Positions 21,603-37,000 of a stretch of 64,000 bases of DNA are shown here, in pieces. The DNA is from Lactarius indigo (Eukaryota; Basidiomycota; Agaricomycetes; Russulales; Russulaceae), in NCBI GenBank assembly GCA_025766275.1, contig JAFKAC010000111.1, positions 62,001 to 126,000 of the forward strand, in the 5' to 3' direction. A model generated the notes under the pieces. The model saw only the letters and a list, made by a program, of their open reading frames with translations. It made no database searches and was not told the DNA's origin. The first letter of the stretch is position 1; each line of letters opens with the position of its first letter. Made by a program: the position numbers and the translations under genes.

Positions 21603-23158
21603 TAGAAAGGCTGTGCCCCCGAATATATACACTGTGAAGTTCAGAATTTTAGGAAGCATAGCACTGCGCATACAACAATGACATCGTGGTACGATGGGTT
21701 GAAATGACCTCGACATTTCCAACGACTTTGAGGTAAGTGATGAGCAATACTCGATGTGTTTCGATCCCTTAATGTATCGTAGAGGTCATAATGGAGGGTA
21801 GCGCAGAATCCGTGGCGACGGTAGGATGCGTGCCAACAGCAAATCCAAGAGCAAATCAGCGTGAACAAAACAGCATGACATTGCCGTCCGTCACCCGTCA
21901 CGGTCGCGAGCAGAAAGGATTCGTGCCTTGATTCGTGCGCGCACGTGTGCGTACTATCACGGTGCGCCATCTGTTCAATTGGGGAGGATGACCCAAAGCG
22001 ATGTATCTCGTGTGCGAGACTGATGCACTGGCCCGACGCACAAGCACTAGCACTCAGGCCAAAGGAATGGCATGGGTCGCTAATTGAAGAAACCTTGGAA
22101 AAACGTTGTCGTTGTTACTAGGACCAGCCAGGACCCCAGACAGCCCTCCCACTGGTGCCAGTGAGGAAATACAACCGTGCGACAGCGTTCCTTACACAGT
22201 GCACGTCAACCGTACGCTGTATTAGCATCTCTTCCAACTTGTCGTAGCCTTCTTGCTCCCCCACCATACCCCTATTGAGCCTCGTTCGGCTGCTCCTCAT
22301 GTGCACTAGCGACCGCAGACCGGCGGCCCTTGGGCCGGCCTTCGTGCATCCGAGTCATCATGCATCAACTTGAAGTTTCACAGGCCTGGGTCAGTCTTGT
22401 TGCAGCGCCAACTTTTGTAAGTTTGCGTTGCCGTTATCGAATATATCACACTGAGACGTCTCTAAGCACGAATACCTGAGCAAGGAAATAATCTACACAG
22501 CACTCAACCGATGGCCAGAAATTCCTGTGGACCTCAGATCCCAGAAGGCTCAGCGTAACCCCCCTCTGCATTCCCGAGCGTGCCACACTCACGCGCACCC
22601 TTAGCAACTCAAGCACAACATATTACCAGCTTATTCATTCAGTGCTGCGATGTTTCGTGAAGTGCGGAGGAGTGCACGATACATTTCGTTGCCAGTCATT
22701 GTGGAGTCACAGCAGGCTCACCTTCGCACTCCTGAGCGTGCTACACCTGTGAGCGGCCTTAGTTACTTGAGCATGGTGTGTCCCCGAACGTAACAGACAC
22801 TTTTACGAAGTTCCATGCAGCGCAGAGCCTTGAGGGGCCACATAGTCGCTGGCCAAATGTCGCTCTTACAGCTGCAATGATTGCCAGCTGGTCCATCCAA
22901 GAAAGGGATCATTGGGTTGTACAGTAGTGGGTTGTGTACCTGTACTACTCGTTCAGAGATCCACTCTTCCCGATCCCGATGCACTATGGTCATGCTGAGG
23001 ACGGGTACAGCGCCTTGACGCGATGCGAACTTGGAACGAACACAAGACAGGAGGACTGAAATTGACCATGAAGATGCAAGATGCAAGGCGATATCATATA
23101 TTATTGTTCACAATTAAACAGAGCACGGACATAACACAGAGACATTTAAATGCAGATA
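21603..23158. other. Non-coding stretch with a short imperfect repeat
   Basis: No convincing gene. Two related segments of about 58 bp, at about 22568-22626 and 22725-22782, share CNGAGCGTGC-ACAC, then CTTAG-A-CT-GAGCA. They may be the ends or internal repeats of a small element. Confidence 0.35.
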
Positions 23159-24985
23159 TTACAGAGTGTGCTGAAGGTGCTTCATGCCACCCTCCGGGGC
23201 GACAAGCCTCTCAAACTTGAGCACATCTTCCCAGGAGATGGAACTCAGCTCGGATCTGGGGAGCTTCGCTGATAAAACAACGGGTGGGTCAGTAAGAAGA
23301 CGTCACGTCAGCACGCGCCGTTACCTTGGATGTGCTCCCTCTTCGCGACGGCGGCCCAATTTCTATCAGAGAAAAAAATGACCGCGAGTGTGAGGCCAAG
23401 ACATTCCGTGAGGAAATAAGAACCACAGGTGTGTGCACTCACGTTTCGGCAAAGTACGGGTGCCACCCCAGATCGGTCACCCTCAATCGGTCATCCGGTT
23501 CTACTTCGAGCAACTGGAAGGATTTTTCGATAAGCACTTTTCATATGCGCGAAGCTCGAGACGGACGAACCCGAGTCACCAAGTCCTGTGCGAGTTCGTC
23601 ATCGATGTCGTGGTGGACGATCGCGGATATATCCCATCCCCAAACTTCGTTACGCACACCATTGGCCTCGGGCGAGAAGAGGCACTAGAAATAAGCACGT
23701 TCCCTCAGCATAGTTTGACCTGAGATCGCTGTCAGGACTTACCTTTCCGGTGTACATCTCGTAGATGATGACGCCAAGAGACCACATGTCCACCGCGCAG
23801 GTAAAGGACGCTCTGGCGTGCTTGATGAGCAACTCTGGGGCTTGGTACGCGTACGTTCCGCCGTATGCGAAGAAGACACACTGTTCGAAAGGCCTGTCTT
23901 CGTTATCGCACGACTCTGAGTCTGGAGTCAACGATATTCCAAAGTCAGCGATCGCGATGTGTCCGTCCCACGTGATGAGGATGTTGCTGGGCTTGAGGTC
24001 ACAATGGACGATGCGCTGGTCGTGGAGTTCATACATGGCCAGGGCCTGTATCCACCGGGAGTTCTGTATTTGGTGCAATCGCCAGACAAGATGGGGGACG
24101 TACGAGTTCTTCAACCCAGAGACGGATCACGCTCCGCGGGGGCTTATAATCGCGGCTGAAAATGACGCGAGCAAGCGAGTTGGGGTAATAATCCTACGCC
24201 GAACAGAAACGACAACGGATGAGTCAAATGGGTGCGCCGAGGAAACGACGGCGGCGTACCATGACCAGATACCGGTTCCACGCATCGCCAAACGCGCCAC
24301 GTGACCGCACAAGCCATGTATTGTCCCGCCTCGCGTTCTCAGACATGATCCTGCACTCGTTGTCGTGCATCGCGTCCAACCGCGGTGTAGTACCGAGCTG
24401 GTCCTTGCCATAAACCTTGATCGCGACCAGTACAGGGGATGAGGTTCCTATGACGGTGGCGAGTGCGACGCGCCCGAACGCGCCGGTGTCGATGAGGCCC
24501 TCCACGCGGTACTGCCGCTTGCCATCTTGCAGGACAGGACCTGGCGGTCCAAGTAGGGCGCAACTGCGCTGCGAAACACGCGTGTCGGTAGACCTCGACG
24601 CACGGGTGGAGGACGAGGCGGAGGAAGAGGGGGAAGAGTCGGGTTCATCGGGAGCTAACAGTGCGTCCGCGGACCGGCGCCGGACGAAGTTGCGAGAAAG
24701 CGGGGGTGAGAAGAGACGCCGCATCTGTATGTGCATGTGGCTGTGGAATGCGAGAATGCACAAGGGAATAGCAAATAGCACGAGAGCTTGTAGTATCTGG
24801 ACTAGGACGTGCGCGAAAAGCCAGGGGAAGAAGGCACAGAGAGCTAATGCGACGCGCTGACCCGCAAGGGAAATCGAAAGGTGGTCAGTTCAGCCAACTC
24901 GAATGTGCGACGGAACCCTTACGATGAGGATTATCTGGAGTGAAGCCTGAAATTTAGGAGGTTGCGATTCTGACTGGGCTCGCAT
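23159..24985 (-). CDS. Serine/threonine protein kinase with N-terminal membrane segment
   Basis: Exons (descending): 24985-24923, 24856-24260, 24193-24104, 24045-23743, 23684-23580, 23513-23443, 23362-23325 and 23268-23159. They sum to 459 whole codons. The start MRAQSESQPPKFQ is followed by a hydrophobic stretch of about 35 residues (VALALCAFFPWLFAHVLVQI...), probably a membrane anchor, and a basic/Ser-rich linker. The kinase domain shows a glycine loop (GLIDTGAFGRVALATV), the VAIK lysine, HCDLKPSNIL, DFG, an extended activation segment (CVFFAYGGTYAYQAPELL), DMWSLGVIIYEMYTGK and WHPYF near the end. All catalytic residues are present, so it should be active. The family resembles AGC/CAMK-like fungal kinases, but I cannot name a subfamily. 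It lies in the same orientation as the SRPK gene upstream; the gap of 577 bp suggests its own promoter. Confidence 0.88.
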
Positions 24986-25561
24986 GGCAGTGAACTGCGG
25001 GCGCGGTCGAGAATATATAGGACGAGTGGTTGAGATTGCCACATTCACGTCCTTTAATACACTCGCAACAAAGCGAGGCTATCACAAGTGTGGTCGGTCG
25101 GTTGGCAGCCATGGCAAGCGCCCCTCGTCCCTGTGTGGGATGCATGGGCCCTCGTGCACTCACGCTTGCTACCCGGTCAGACACGCAAGGCGGCGCCACT
25201 GGCGATTGTGGATGGTGGCCTGGGTTGTCAGGAACAGGAGCGCATGGAGAGGTGGTTTGTGGCTGGCTGACAGTGGCGGGAGGCGGACCGGCTCGAAGGA
25301 CAGTCTGAGCTTACATAAGTGGTTCCTGCGAAGCTGCCAATCAGGCTCGCACTCATGTTCTGTGCTGCTTTACTTACATTATAGGACGGGGATCTGACAG
25401 CGCGAACGAGAGAAAAAACTTTTCTACAACGACGATGACGACAACAAAACAACACAAATAGAAGGGGGGAAAAATTACTATGAAAACAAAAATGAAAACG
25501 CACGGTCAGGCAAACGACTGCCCTACGTTGTAAACCCACTCGACGCACAATTTAAGGTCAC
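24986..25561. other. Intergenic region between the two kinase genes
   Basis: This is the 3' end of the SRPK gene and the 5' region of the membrane-anchored kinase gene. It has an A-rich part at about 25410-25500. No gene is seen. Confidence 0.5.
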
Positions 25562-28130
<2,569 letters not shown>

Positions 28131-31058
28131 ATGTCATCCGATCAACCCCGCACCCGGTATGTATCTCCTTTCTCCCTTCCATCCGCTCCACTTCCCGCTC
28201 ATCCCACACCTAGTCATCGTGCGTCCAGATACGCCATGGGTGATGCTGCCTATGCCCAGTCCTCCGCCTCCTCTTCCGATAATTCGGATAGGGGCACCCA
28301 GTCGCATTACAGGCAGGTGCCTCGTGTTGTATTGTGATCGACTAGCGCTAAACGTCCTACGCCTCACATCTACCAGCTCTAGTCGTCGTGTCCTTGCACA
28401 CGTCCTTGCTCGTAAGGAGCGAGACTCGAAACAGATGCACCAGCTCCTCAAGCTTACCTTTGCAAAGCTCGATGAAGAATCCCAGCGCGCCACAGACGCC
28501 GAGCGTCGCGCTGCCGAGTGTCTCGTCCGTGCTCGCGCCGCAATCGACGCTCGTGCCCAAGCAGACGCAGATGCAGCATCTGCCCGCACAGAACTCGCCA
28601 TGTACAAGCTTCAGCTCGACCAAGCACAGCGCGAGATATTCCGCGCACAGGAGATGCTTACCGGTCTCGAGGCACGTCGCCACGATGCAGAGGAGGACGC
28701 TGCACGCGCCCGCAGCGTGGCACGTAAATTGCAAGAGGAGCGCGCGGTTGAAGCTGCAAGGGAGGAAGGTAAGCAGCAAGGATGGCACGAGGGCCTCCGT
28801 CGCGGCATGCTTCTCGGTCGCCAAGAGGCGGAGGAAGAGCTCGCCCGATCCCGCCGCCGCGAAGAGGACATGCGTTCGCGATCAAGACCCCGCAGAGTCG
28901 ACGACCCTCTTTTCAGCCGAGTTGCGCTGGATCACCCACCGATGGCATCTGAAGAGTCGTCTCCTGAACGTGTAACCCCTCACCCTCCTCCTGCTCGGTG
29001 AATTCTTCTCCACCTCATTTCCCCGTCTCAATTGTATTCATTATCCACAGTACGAGGAATGGAAGACGCACCCCCGACATTTCCCCGCAGACACCGGCGC
29101 CGCCGGGACCCAACCGGGTTCCGCCATTCGGTCACCGTGGCAGTCACCCGGAGCTAGCTTCGTCGATTCGAAGACGGCAGCACAACGAAGGTACTCCTCA
29201 GCAACGCTCACGATCACGCCCACGCTTCGAAACCTCCACACCGCCTCCTGCGGTTCCCGAGCCGGCCCGCTCACGACCCTACACACCGCATGAGGATTCG
29301 ACGCCGTCGATCATCCAGCCGATACCTGTGCCAGCTTCCGCTTCGTCCTCTTCGCATCCGCTACCCGTCCGCGCCTCTCCGAGTCCGAGTCCGAGTCCCT
29401 CTCACGTACACCACGCGCCCGTGCAGATCCCGCCAGACAATTGGATTCCCCGCGCCCAGGATGCCTCTGGTGACGGCCGCCTTTCCATCTACCTCCCCCC
29501 ACCGCACGAGCTCATCGAGCCCCTCCACGTCCCGGATGGCCCGTACGCGATCGCCGCCACACCGGAGGAGGGCAGTCCCGCAGTCGTACCCCCGCCCCCG
29601 CCTCCGGACCTCTCCCCTTCTACCCACGTATATGCCCCAACACCTCCCCCGCCGGACCTTGGGCCATCAGCTTCTCAAACTCCAAGACGCGGACGCACCC
29701 GACGCCCCCGGGAACGCGAGTATAATTATGGACCTCCACCGCCGCGGCCGGACTTGGAACAGTCCACCGCATCGAATCACGTCCGCGATTATGCGAGCGC
29801 GCCACCTCCTCCACCAGACATTCACCCGGCAAGTGCGCCCAGGCACATCGCCAAAGTTGCATCAAATCACTCGCGCGCGTCGACGCACCTCTCCGAGTTT
29901 GATATACTCGCTCCCGTGGATCAGTCGCGCTCTATCGGCCCGCAACCAATGGAACCCGAGCAGGTAGGAGAGCCGGATGGGGAGTTGGAGTACGTTGACG
30001 CGCCGACGGAGCCGATACCGCGCCAACCCATCGCACCGAATCCGCCTTTGCAGCGCCGCCGCGCGACTTATGATAGACGACCATCCCGTGGACCGCCTCC
30101 TCCGCGTCAAATTATCCTTCCCGCACCGCTCAGTCAGGCCCAGCCCGTCGCGGGACCACCTCCACCTCCCCTCGTGCAGCAGCCTTACGTGTACACCCCC
30201 CAGCCGCAGCAATCGCAACAAGTTCCAGACTCTAATGATGACATGGGATTCGAAAATGACAATGAGAACGACGAAGACGCACCGCTGCTTGCGGTGCCAC
30301 CTTCTGAGCGCAACCGTCCGCATCGCTCACGCACCCAATCAAGCGGTGTGATTGGTATATCAGTCGAGCCTCCCGTGCGCAGTTTCCCTCTTCTTACCCA
30401 CTGAGACGTCTGATGAATGAATGACACCCCCTGCCAGTCACCTGGGAACTCGCCGCCCTCATCAGGCAACAACACTGCTCTCCAGCGCCGCGCGGACCTG
30501 CTGAGTCCCGAGCACGCAGAGCGTCCCCTCCCACTCGCTATGCCCGTACAAATCCCGTACATCGACATCTTTTCAGCGTCGCGCAACAAGCCGCAACCAC
30601 AGCCCCCGCAGCAGCGGTCCCGCCGGCACGCGAGGGAAGAACAAGAGCGCCCGCTGACGCCCCTTCCTGAACTTGAGCTTGCCGGGTTCGTCCCGCCCGG
30701 TATGACGGTGACGAACCCCGAGTCGAGCCCCGGAGCTAGCGCTAGCGACCTGCACCATTCTGCTACTCCTTCCCACTCTCACGCGTACAGGCATACGCGC
30801 AACGGCGGAGGCGGCGGCATGCGATACGAGTACGAGGCTGCGCCGGTGCCTGATGGCATGGAGTACCCCGCCTCGCCCCTCGTTGGACAGCCCGGCGCGC
30901 GTCCTGGTGGCGGCGCTCCGCCTCGTCGTAGAGGCACTGCCCCGACGAAGACGAAGGAGGGTGGCGAAGGACCATTGTCGCCGCTTGCCGTGGCGTCTGG
31001 GCTGTTGGGTTTGAAAGGGCGACTGGGAATGCCGTGGAGACGGAATACGGCCAAGTGA
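28131..31058 (+). CDS. Coiled-coil, proline-rich protein of unknown function
   Basis: The ATG at 28131 starts a short exon (MSSDQPRTR); an intron GTATGT...GTCCAG follows to about 28230. A second small exon (YAMGDAAYAQSSASSSDNSD) ends near 28314. Its exit intron is uncertain, possibly GC-AG at AG|GCAGGT, since a GT donor breaks the frame. The main exon to 28997 encodes a coiled coil of about 150 residues, Ala/Glu/Arg-rich (LDEESQRATDAERRAAECLV to EEELARSRRREEDM). After intron 28998-29050 comes a disordered Pro-rich part with repeated PPPPPDLxPS-like modules. Intron 30375-30437 precedes the C-terminal exon (30438-31058), which ends GLLGLKGRLGMPWRRNTAK. The layout suggests a cytoskeletal or membrane-trafficking scaffold, but no domain supports a specific role. 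Confidence 0.8.
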
Positions 31059-34000
31059 TTCCCGATTTTTGGTTTGTCTTTTTATTATTTCTTCTCTCCC
31101 CCTTTCTCGCAAACACATCGTCCACTCTTTTTTCCTTTTTATTTCTTGGTGCATACCACGGCTCTTGTGCGCGTGCTGGACTTTACCCCGCCCTTGATAA
31201 GGCAGGGTTCATTGTTTTACTAAACCACGCTGGACTTGACGCACGAATTCCTACCGTATCCACTACCAGTCACTCACTTCACTCATCCACACATAAACGG
31301 ACACTTATATGGACACCCCCAATATTCATGATCGACATCGAAGTCGCTTGTCTCCCGATCCCCATTGCGCATTACTGGATCTTTTGCTGCGGATCAGGTT
31401 GAGACGACGGCGTCGACTCGAGTCGCGTCAAAAACCCTCATTTTTATCCGATTACTCTTCATTCCTTTTCTGTAGCGACCGCATTTATCTTATAATTGGA
31501 CCCTGATGCGGCGTTTTGTTTCTTTATCTTTTGGGGCTGTCGTTAATGGTTTTGGTTCAGATGCCGCCATGTAAATTGTAAAAATGTTGTATGTACTGGT
31601 ACTTGTCAAGCATTTGATGAAGAGCTGTCCATTGTCGGCGTGCATGATCTCCAGGCACCCAACCCACATTTTCGTTCAGATCCGCGTCCGTCACTATGCT
31701 CGCTCTTGGCATCGTACAGAACTGAGGTAGCGACGACGTCACAATGTTACCTTGATAGCAGCCTGAGTAGTATGTACAGTAAATGAATGCAATAGAGATG
31801 TGACACAATACATCGACTAGGCAGTACAGGGACTAGACGTTTGTCAAGTGCCACATAGGGTCATGTACCCCAAGGAGCACTCAAGTCGAAAACAGGGCTC
31901 GGGCTCGGACTCGCCGTCTGAGGAAGAAAGCGGACTTTCATGGGTTATCCACCTATATCATGCATGTGTAAATGCAGTACGTACTACAGGGGACTCGGGG
32001 CGCACAATTAAAAATGCAGAACTGGCGTATTGTAGTTCCCTCATAGGTGTCAAAAGGAACACTGGACGGACAAACGGCGACCAAAGAAAAAAAAAAAAAA
32101 CAAAGATTACGAGAACACGTCGTGTGTCAATGCAATGTCCATGAAAATGCGACTTTTGACATGCTGCCCAGATCTTGTGGGAGAGGACAGATCGGGAGTA
32201 GGCAGGTGACGCCATTCGAGGCCCGTACGGTAACGAGGCACGGGGCAGGCCCCAAGACCAAAACTGTCAGACAGACAGCTCTGGCCCCGCAGCGGGTTTT
32301 GTCTTTCGCGAGCGCGTGGCGGTGGGTTGACCCTCAGGCTCGACTTTGTCTTCGGTGTTTGACAGCCGTAATGTTAGTCCTCGTGCATCCACTTTTGCCT
32401 GTGACGTACAGCAACGGTACGGTGCTCGTACGTTTTGAGGCATCGGCGTGCAGTAAGTACTGTACTTGCAACAGCGCGCAGGACTGAAAAAGGGGTGGCG
32501 GTGGCGGCCCCACTGATGCATCCGCTCACGTAGGTTAGGACGCAAACAGACTCCGATCGCGCACAAATAGTCAAATCTCACCCATGAATACGTCGCATTG
32601 ATTGCATGAATCCGATGCCAAGTACGAATCTGGCAGACCATCAGGGTCACGGTGATAAGCGTGGGTCTTGCGGATACCCTGCGCGGCGCGTAAGACACAA
32701 GATAAGCACCACCGCCCCCCACAGATCGCTAGCCGAGGGCCAAATTTGGACTCTTGTTGATAATATGTTGGAGCGGTGTGGGCAGGTGGGAGTTCACGTG
32801 GTGTCCGCAGTCTATTATCCGCCGGGGGGAGCAACGATGATAAAATCAGAGTGCCAATTAGAATTAGAGATGAGAGCGCAACTGCTGACCGGGGTCGCTA
32901 GGGTGCGAGCAAGCCATGATATGATATGTACATGTACAGTGCACAAGTTGGCCGCCTCAGAGCCAGAGCCAGGACTTCTCAGCGGATAAATCCATTGGGG
33001 GATCGAAGACCGGATTTGAAACAACCAAAAAAAAAAAAAAAAAAAACAAGAAATCTTCGCAGAGAAAAGTGACGAACCCGCGAAATCTCCGTATGTTTTA
33101 GTTCGATCCCCAGAATTGAACTCAGCACGTTGCAACATGATCTCTTGGTCACATCTCGTAATGTACAGTACACGTCTTGAGCCTCGAGCGCTGTCGACTA
33201 ATAGACAGACAGAACCAAACCGTGAGAGAGAGATGCACCACATCCGGTGTGCTCCAAGCGAAGCACATACAAATGTCCCAAGAGAGTGAAATTAAACTCG
33301 CGCCACATGCGTCGGTATGACGGAGGTTGAGAGCTGACATCGGAGCTGAGAGAGCACCAAGCGAGTAGAGGACAGAACAGTAAGACGTAACGCTCCTTAG
33401 ATCCACCCTACACAGTACAGTAGTGTTGCACCACCTGAGTTAAGACCCGAACGCCACATAACGCAACAGAAAGCGCCAATGCTGTAGTCGCTGTCAGTGG
33501 TGCAGTGGGATTAGTAGCCCGAATAGATGCATTCGGGCGGCAACGACACGATTCCAGTAACGTAAAGCCTGAGCCGTGAGGCACAGAGAGATTCGGGATT
33601 GCGAACACAATCAGCGTGACATGGTGGGGGAGATGAACCAATCAATTGATGACATCAAATGAATTGTCCGAAAAAAACAGCGGGTCCGACGCCACAGCGA
33701 GGCTGTGATGAAGGTCCCAGAGAACATCGTTGCCAGTTCAGGATCAGCCCATGGACAGGAATTTCCTTTACAGAGAAAGCGCCGAGAAGGAAATAGGCTG
33801 CGTGAGATGGAAATGACAACGAGGAAAGCCCCTGGCCCCGCAAGCGATGAGACTTGCTTTTATCAAAGTTCAGGGGGACCGGCGACTCGGACGGAACAGT
33901 CCGGTGATATTATTGTTCCCATCCAAGGTGCAATGACGTGAGATGCCGTGTGAGCTCTCAACATCATCTTAGTCACTAGCGCAGATGCTAATGCAAGCGC

Positions 34001-37000
34001 TGCGAATTATTCAATCCTTCTCTCGTCTGAACCATCAGACAGTCTCTACAGAACGCTGTACAAACAATGTGCAAAAGCCGAGTTGAAGGTTCGCCCCAAA
34101 CAGTCACGGTACCGCATTTTGGAATGTTACTCAACAGAAGGAAGATTGCTCTTGAGGCTGCTGTCATGGAAATATGGACGCGATTTACATTCACGTTCCG
34201 GTCAGAGGCTAGAGCGAGAGAAACCCAGCGGAAGTGCAATAGATCCGCTCTTGATCTGCGGAGATTTGGAGAATCATCGCAACCCCCAAATGACGACAGG
34301 ACCGCACAAGATTCAAGCACAATGTCACTTCCACAAGTTGTTAGCAAACGATCGCCCGTCTTTGGGAACATGAATAGCCATGTGTGGCGCCATGAATTTT
34401 CATTTCCACATATCAGCTGTTTTGGGGGTAGTCACATCGGTGGGAATCACGAGGTTTGGAGCCACTTGTGGGAACTGTAGGCCCTTCAGCGACACGTCCC
34501 TGCATACGAACTCTTCTGATATTGAGTAATGTTCCCGCAGCTATCATCATGGAGGCTCGCTCGCTCCCAATATTTACTTTCTTGGATCCTTGCATTCAGT
34601 TGAATGCGACCCGAGTCGCTGGCGAATCGGTGATTTTCAATCAGCAAAACCGCCTGGACAATCATGATGTTATCACTTGGATAACCCCAAGACTCATTTC
34701 TTTTCATCTGGGCCACCTTGAAAGGCGGTCATATGACAACTCGACAAGAAGAAGCATCGATCACGTCCGGGAATAGAACATTCCTGCCTTGCATCGGTGA
34801 GCACCCGACATGATGACAGGGTGTCTCATGGCGACCAACATTCCCAGCTCTCGTCTCAACTATGACATGGAACGGCATGGAGGCCCTTGACGACCCGTCC
34901 TGATGTAAACCGTCCCTTCATGGTACCCGATCGAAGCAACTCGGTTTCGCTTGCCGATGAACCTCCTATGGAACTCAGCCCTTCGCGGTACTAGTTCGCC
35001 GTCTCTACACACACTTCGAGGCTCGTGCATGGCGCGATCCTTCCGATCCCCCTGCGGCTGCAGCTAACAATCACAACGAGATCCCGACCAGCGATGAGGG
35101 TGATGACCTCGACACCCTAGAATCCCACAGCACCGCAAGCTCCAGGCGTGTTCGTGTTCAAGACCGTTACTCCTCCACTGCTACTGAGACGAAATTCCTC
35201 GCACCAACAGGTGTCTTACCTAGGGGGCAGGCAAACAAGCTGCCTAGCATGACACAAACAGTATGCGCGATTGGAACTAGGTTCACCACACACATGCGCC
35301 GCAGAATTTCGGCGCTGAGTGCAACGACGACGTCCGCCAGCAGTTCGTGTAAGACATCGATGACTCGCGCCAGCACAAGGATCCCTAATAGTAGAACCGC
35401 TCAAGTTGGAGGAGTTTGTGCGACGATCGCGATACAACAACGCGACACAGTTTCAAGGAGGGTTCACCTATCTTACCATCGTGGCGCGAGGAAGGCATCG
35501 AACAGAGGATGAACGCTGAAAGGGAAGGTGGGTCCTGAGGTGGTCCATGACTCTCGACCTGGTCAATACTCTCTCTGGGGCAAATAACTTTATGCCAGTG
35601 TGGGATCTGCTCGCCGACCCAATCAACCTCATCCCGATAGATAAACCTGCATACCTACCGTCCGAATCGTTCACGGTACACCAACCCGCCTACTTCCCTG
35701 ATACCGCCGCGTCATTTTTCCTATTATTCCGTTCTCTGCAACTTCCCCTGCACTTTACATTCCAGTGTCCTTTATCCAAAAGAAATTACTGGGAAACAAT
35801 TTGAGCGGTGTCACCCCGCATCAATCAATCAATCCGTCGGTGTGCTCATAACCACTTTGATTTCCGCCATCGGCTATTCAGGGAGGTCGGTTGGCAGCTG
35901 ACTGGCTTCCACCACAGCCCAGTCATCTGTGCGGCATTCACTTCAGCACAGTAGCACTGTATCCCAACCGTGTGCAATACCGAGCGAGATGGCGGCCACC
36001 TTTCCGAGTATTTTCACCCTAGCTGTAAGGCACCTATTTAGTATGTTATGTTATGCGAGCAGAACTTGAAATATGCACTAAAAATCACACGCGCATGGCA
36101 GGGTTGCTTCTCCTTTTTTGTCTTCTCTCGCGGCGATTTATTATTACGTGCCTGTGATAACGTCCGTCCTTCTTGGCGTCCGCTCAGGCCCCGCAAATTA
36201 CAACTGTCCACTCAAGTACACCGCTTTCGATGGCAGGTAAAGTAGAATGGGGTGGAGGACAAGGTGGGAGAGGTGAAGCACCTGAAACATCGGGTCTTGT
36301 GGGGATTTCCGACTTGTCGGTGTCGGTTACTATAGCGGAAAACCGAAAACCAACACTCAGGAAAATCCTGGACCAGGACCTCTAATGAGGCGAGGAGCAT
36401 AAAAAATGAACACAAGAAGGGCTAAACAAGACATCGTAAGGTACGCGAGCCAAATAGTATTAAAAAGTAGTAAAATAAGTTGGGTGTCACCACATAATCA
36501 CATAAACCCTTTAATTTATGCGCGTTGTCGCCGATCGTACGATTCACGTCGATCAGCGCATGCCGTAAAGGTCCCCCCTTGACAGATCCAAATAATAATA
36601 ATAATAAAATTATAGTTATTATATAGTAACATACCGTTATCCTTTCCTTTCCTTTCTTATCTCTGAGGCTCTGCCTTCCCTCCCATAAGCGCTCTATCAC
36701 AGAGTAAAAACTGGTTGGTTTTAGAAAATTTTGAGTGGGGGGGGTACCTTCGCAATCCAGAACTCTGAAGTTCTGAACTTACGTGCTAGTGCTGATTTGG
36801 AGGACGGGCGGGAACCACACGGAATATTAAAATAAGCGAAATGATTGTTGGGTATGTAATGATGACACCTCCTGATTGGCTTGCTCGGTCGGTCTTAGAT
36901 CGCAACCGGCCGGTCTGCGCAAGTTTTTTTTTGCACCAATCAAAAATTGATCCCCACTCATGAGAGGTTTACAAGGCCTTGCGATTTGCCGCACCCCTAG

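Noticed and set aside
23580..23694. Apparent in-frame TGA in the kinase near its end
   Set aside because: An intron with donor GTGACT at 23579 and acceptor TTCCAG at 23514 removes it and keeps the kinase frame.
33080..33140. TTCGATCC-like T-arm suggestive of a tRNA
   Set aside because: No acceptor stem or anticodon arm could be built on either strand.
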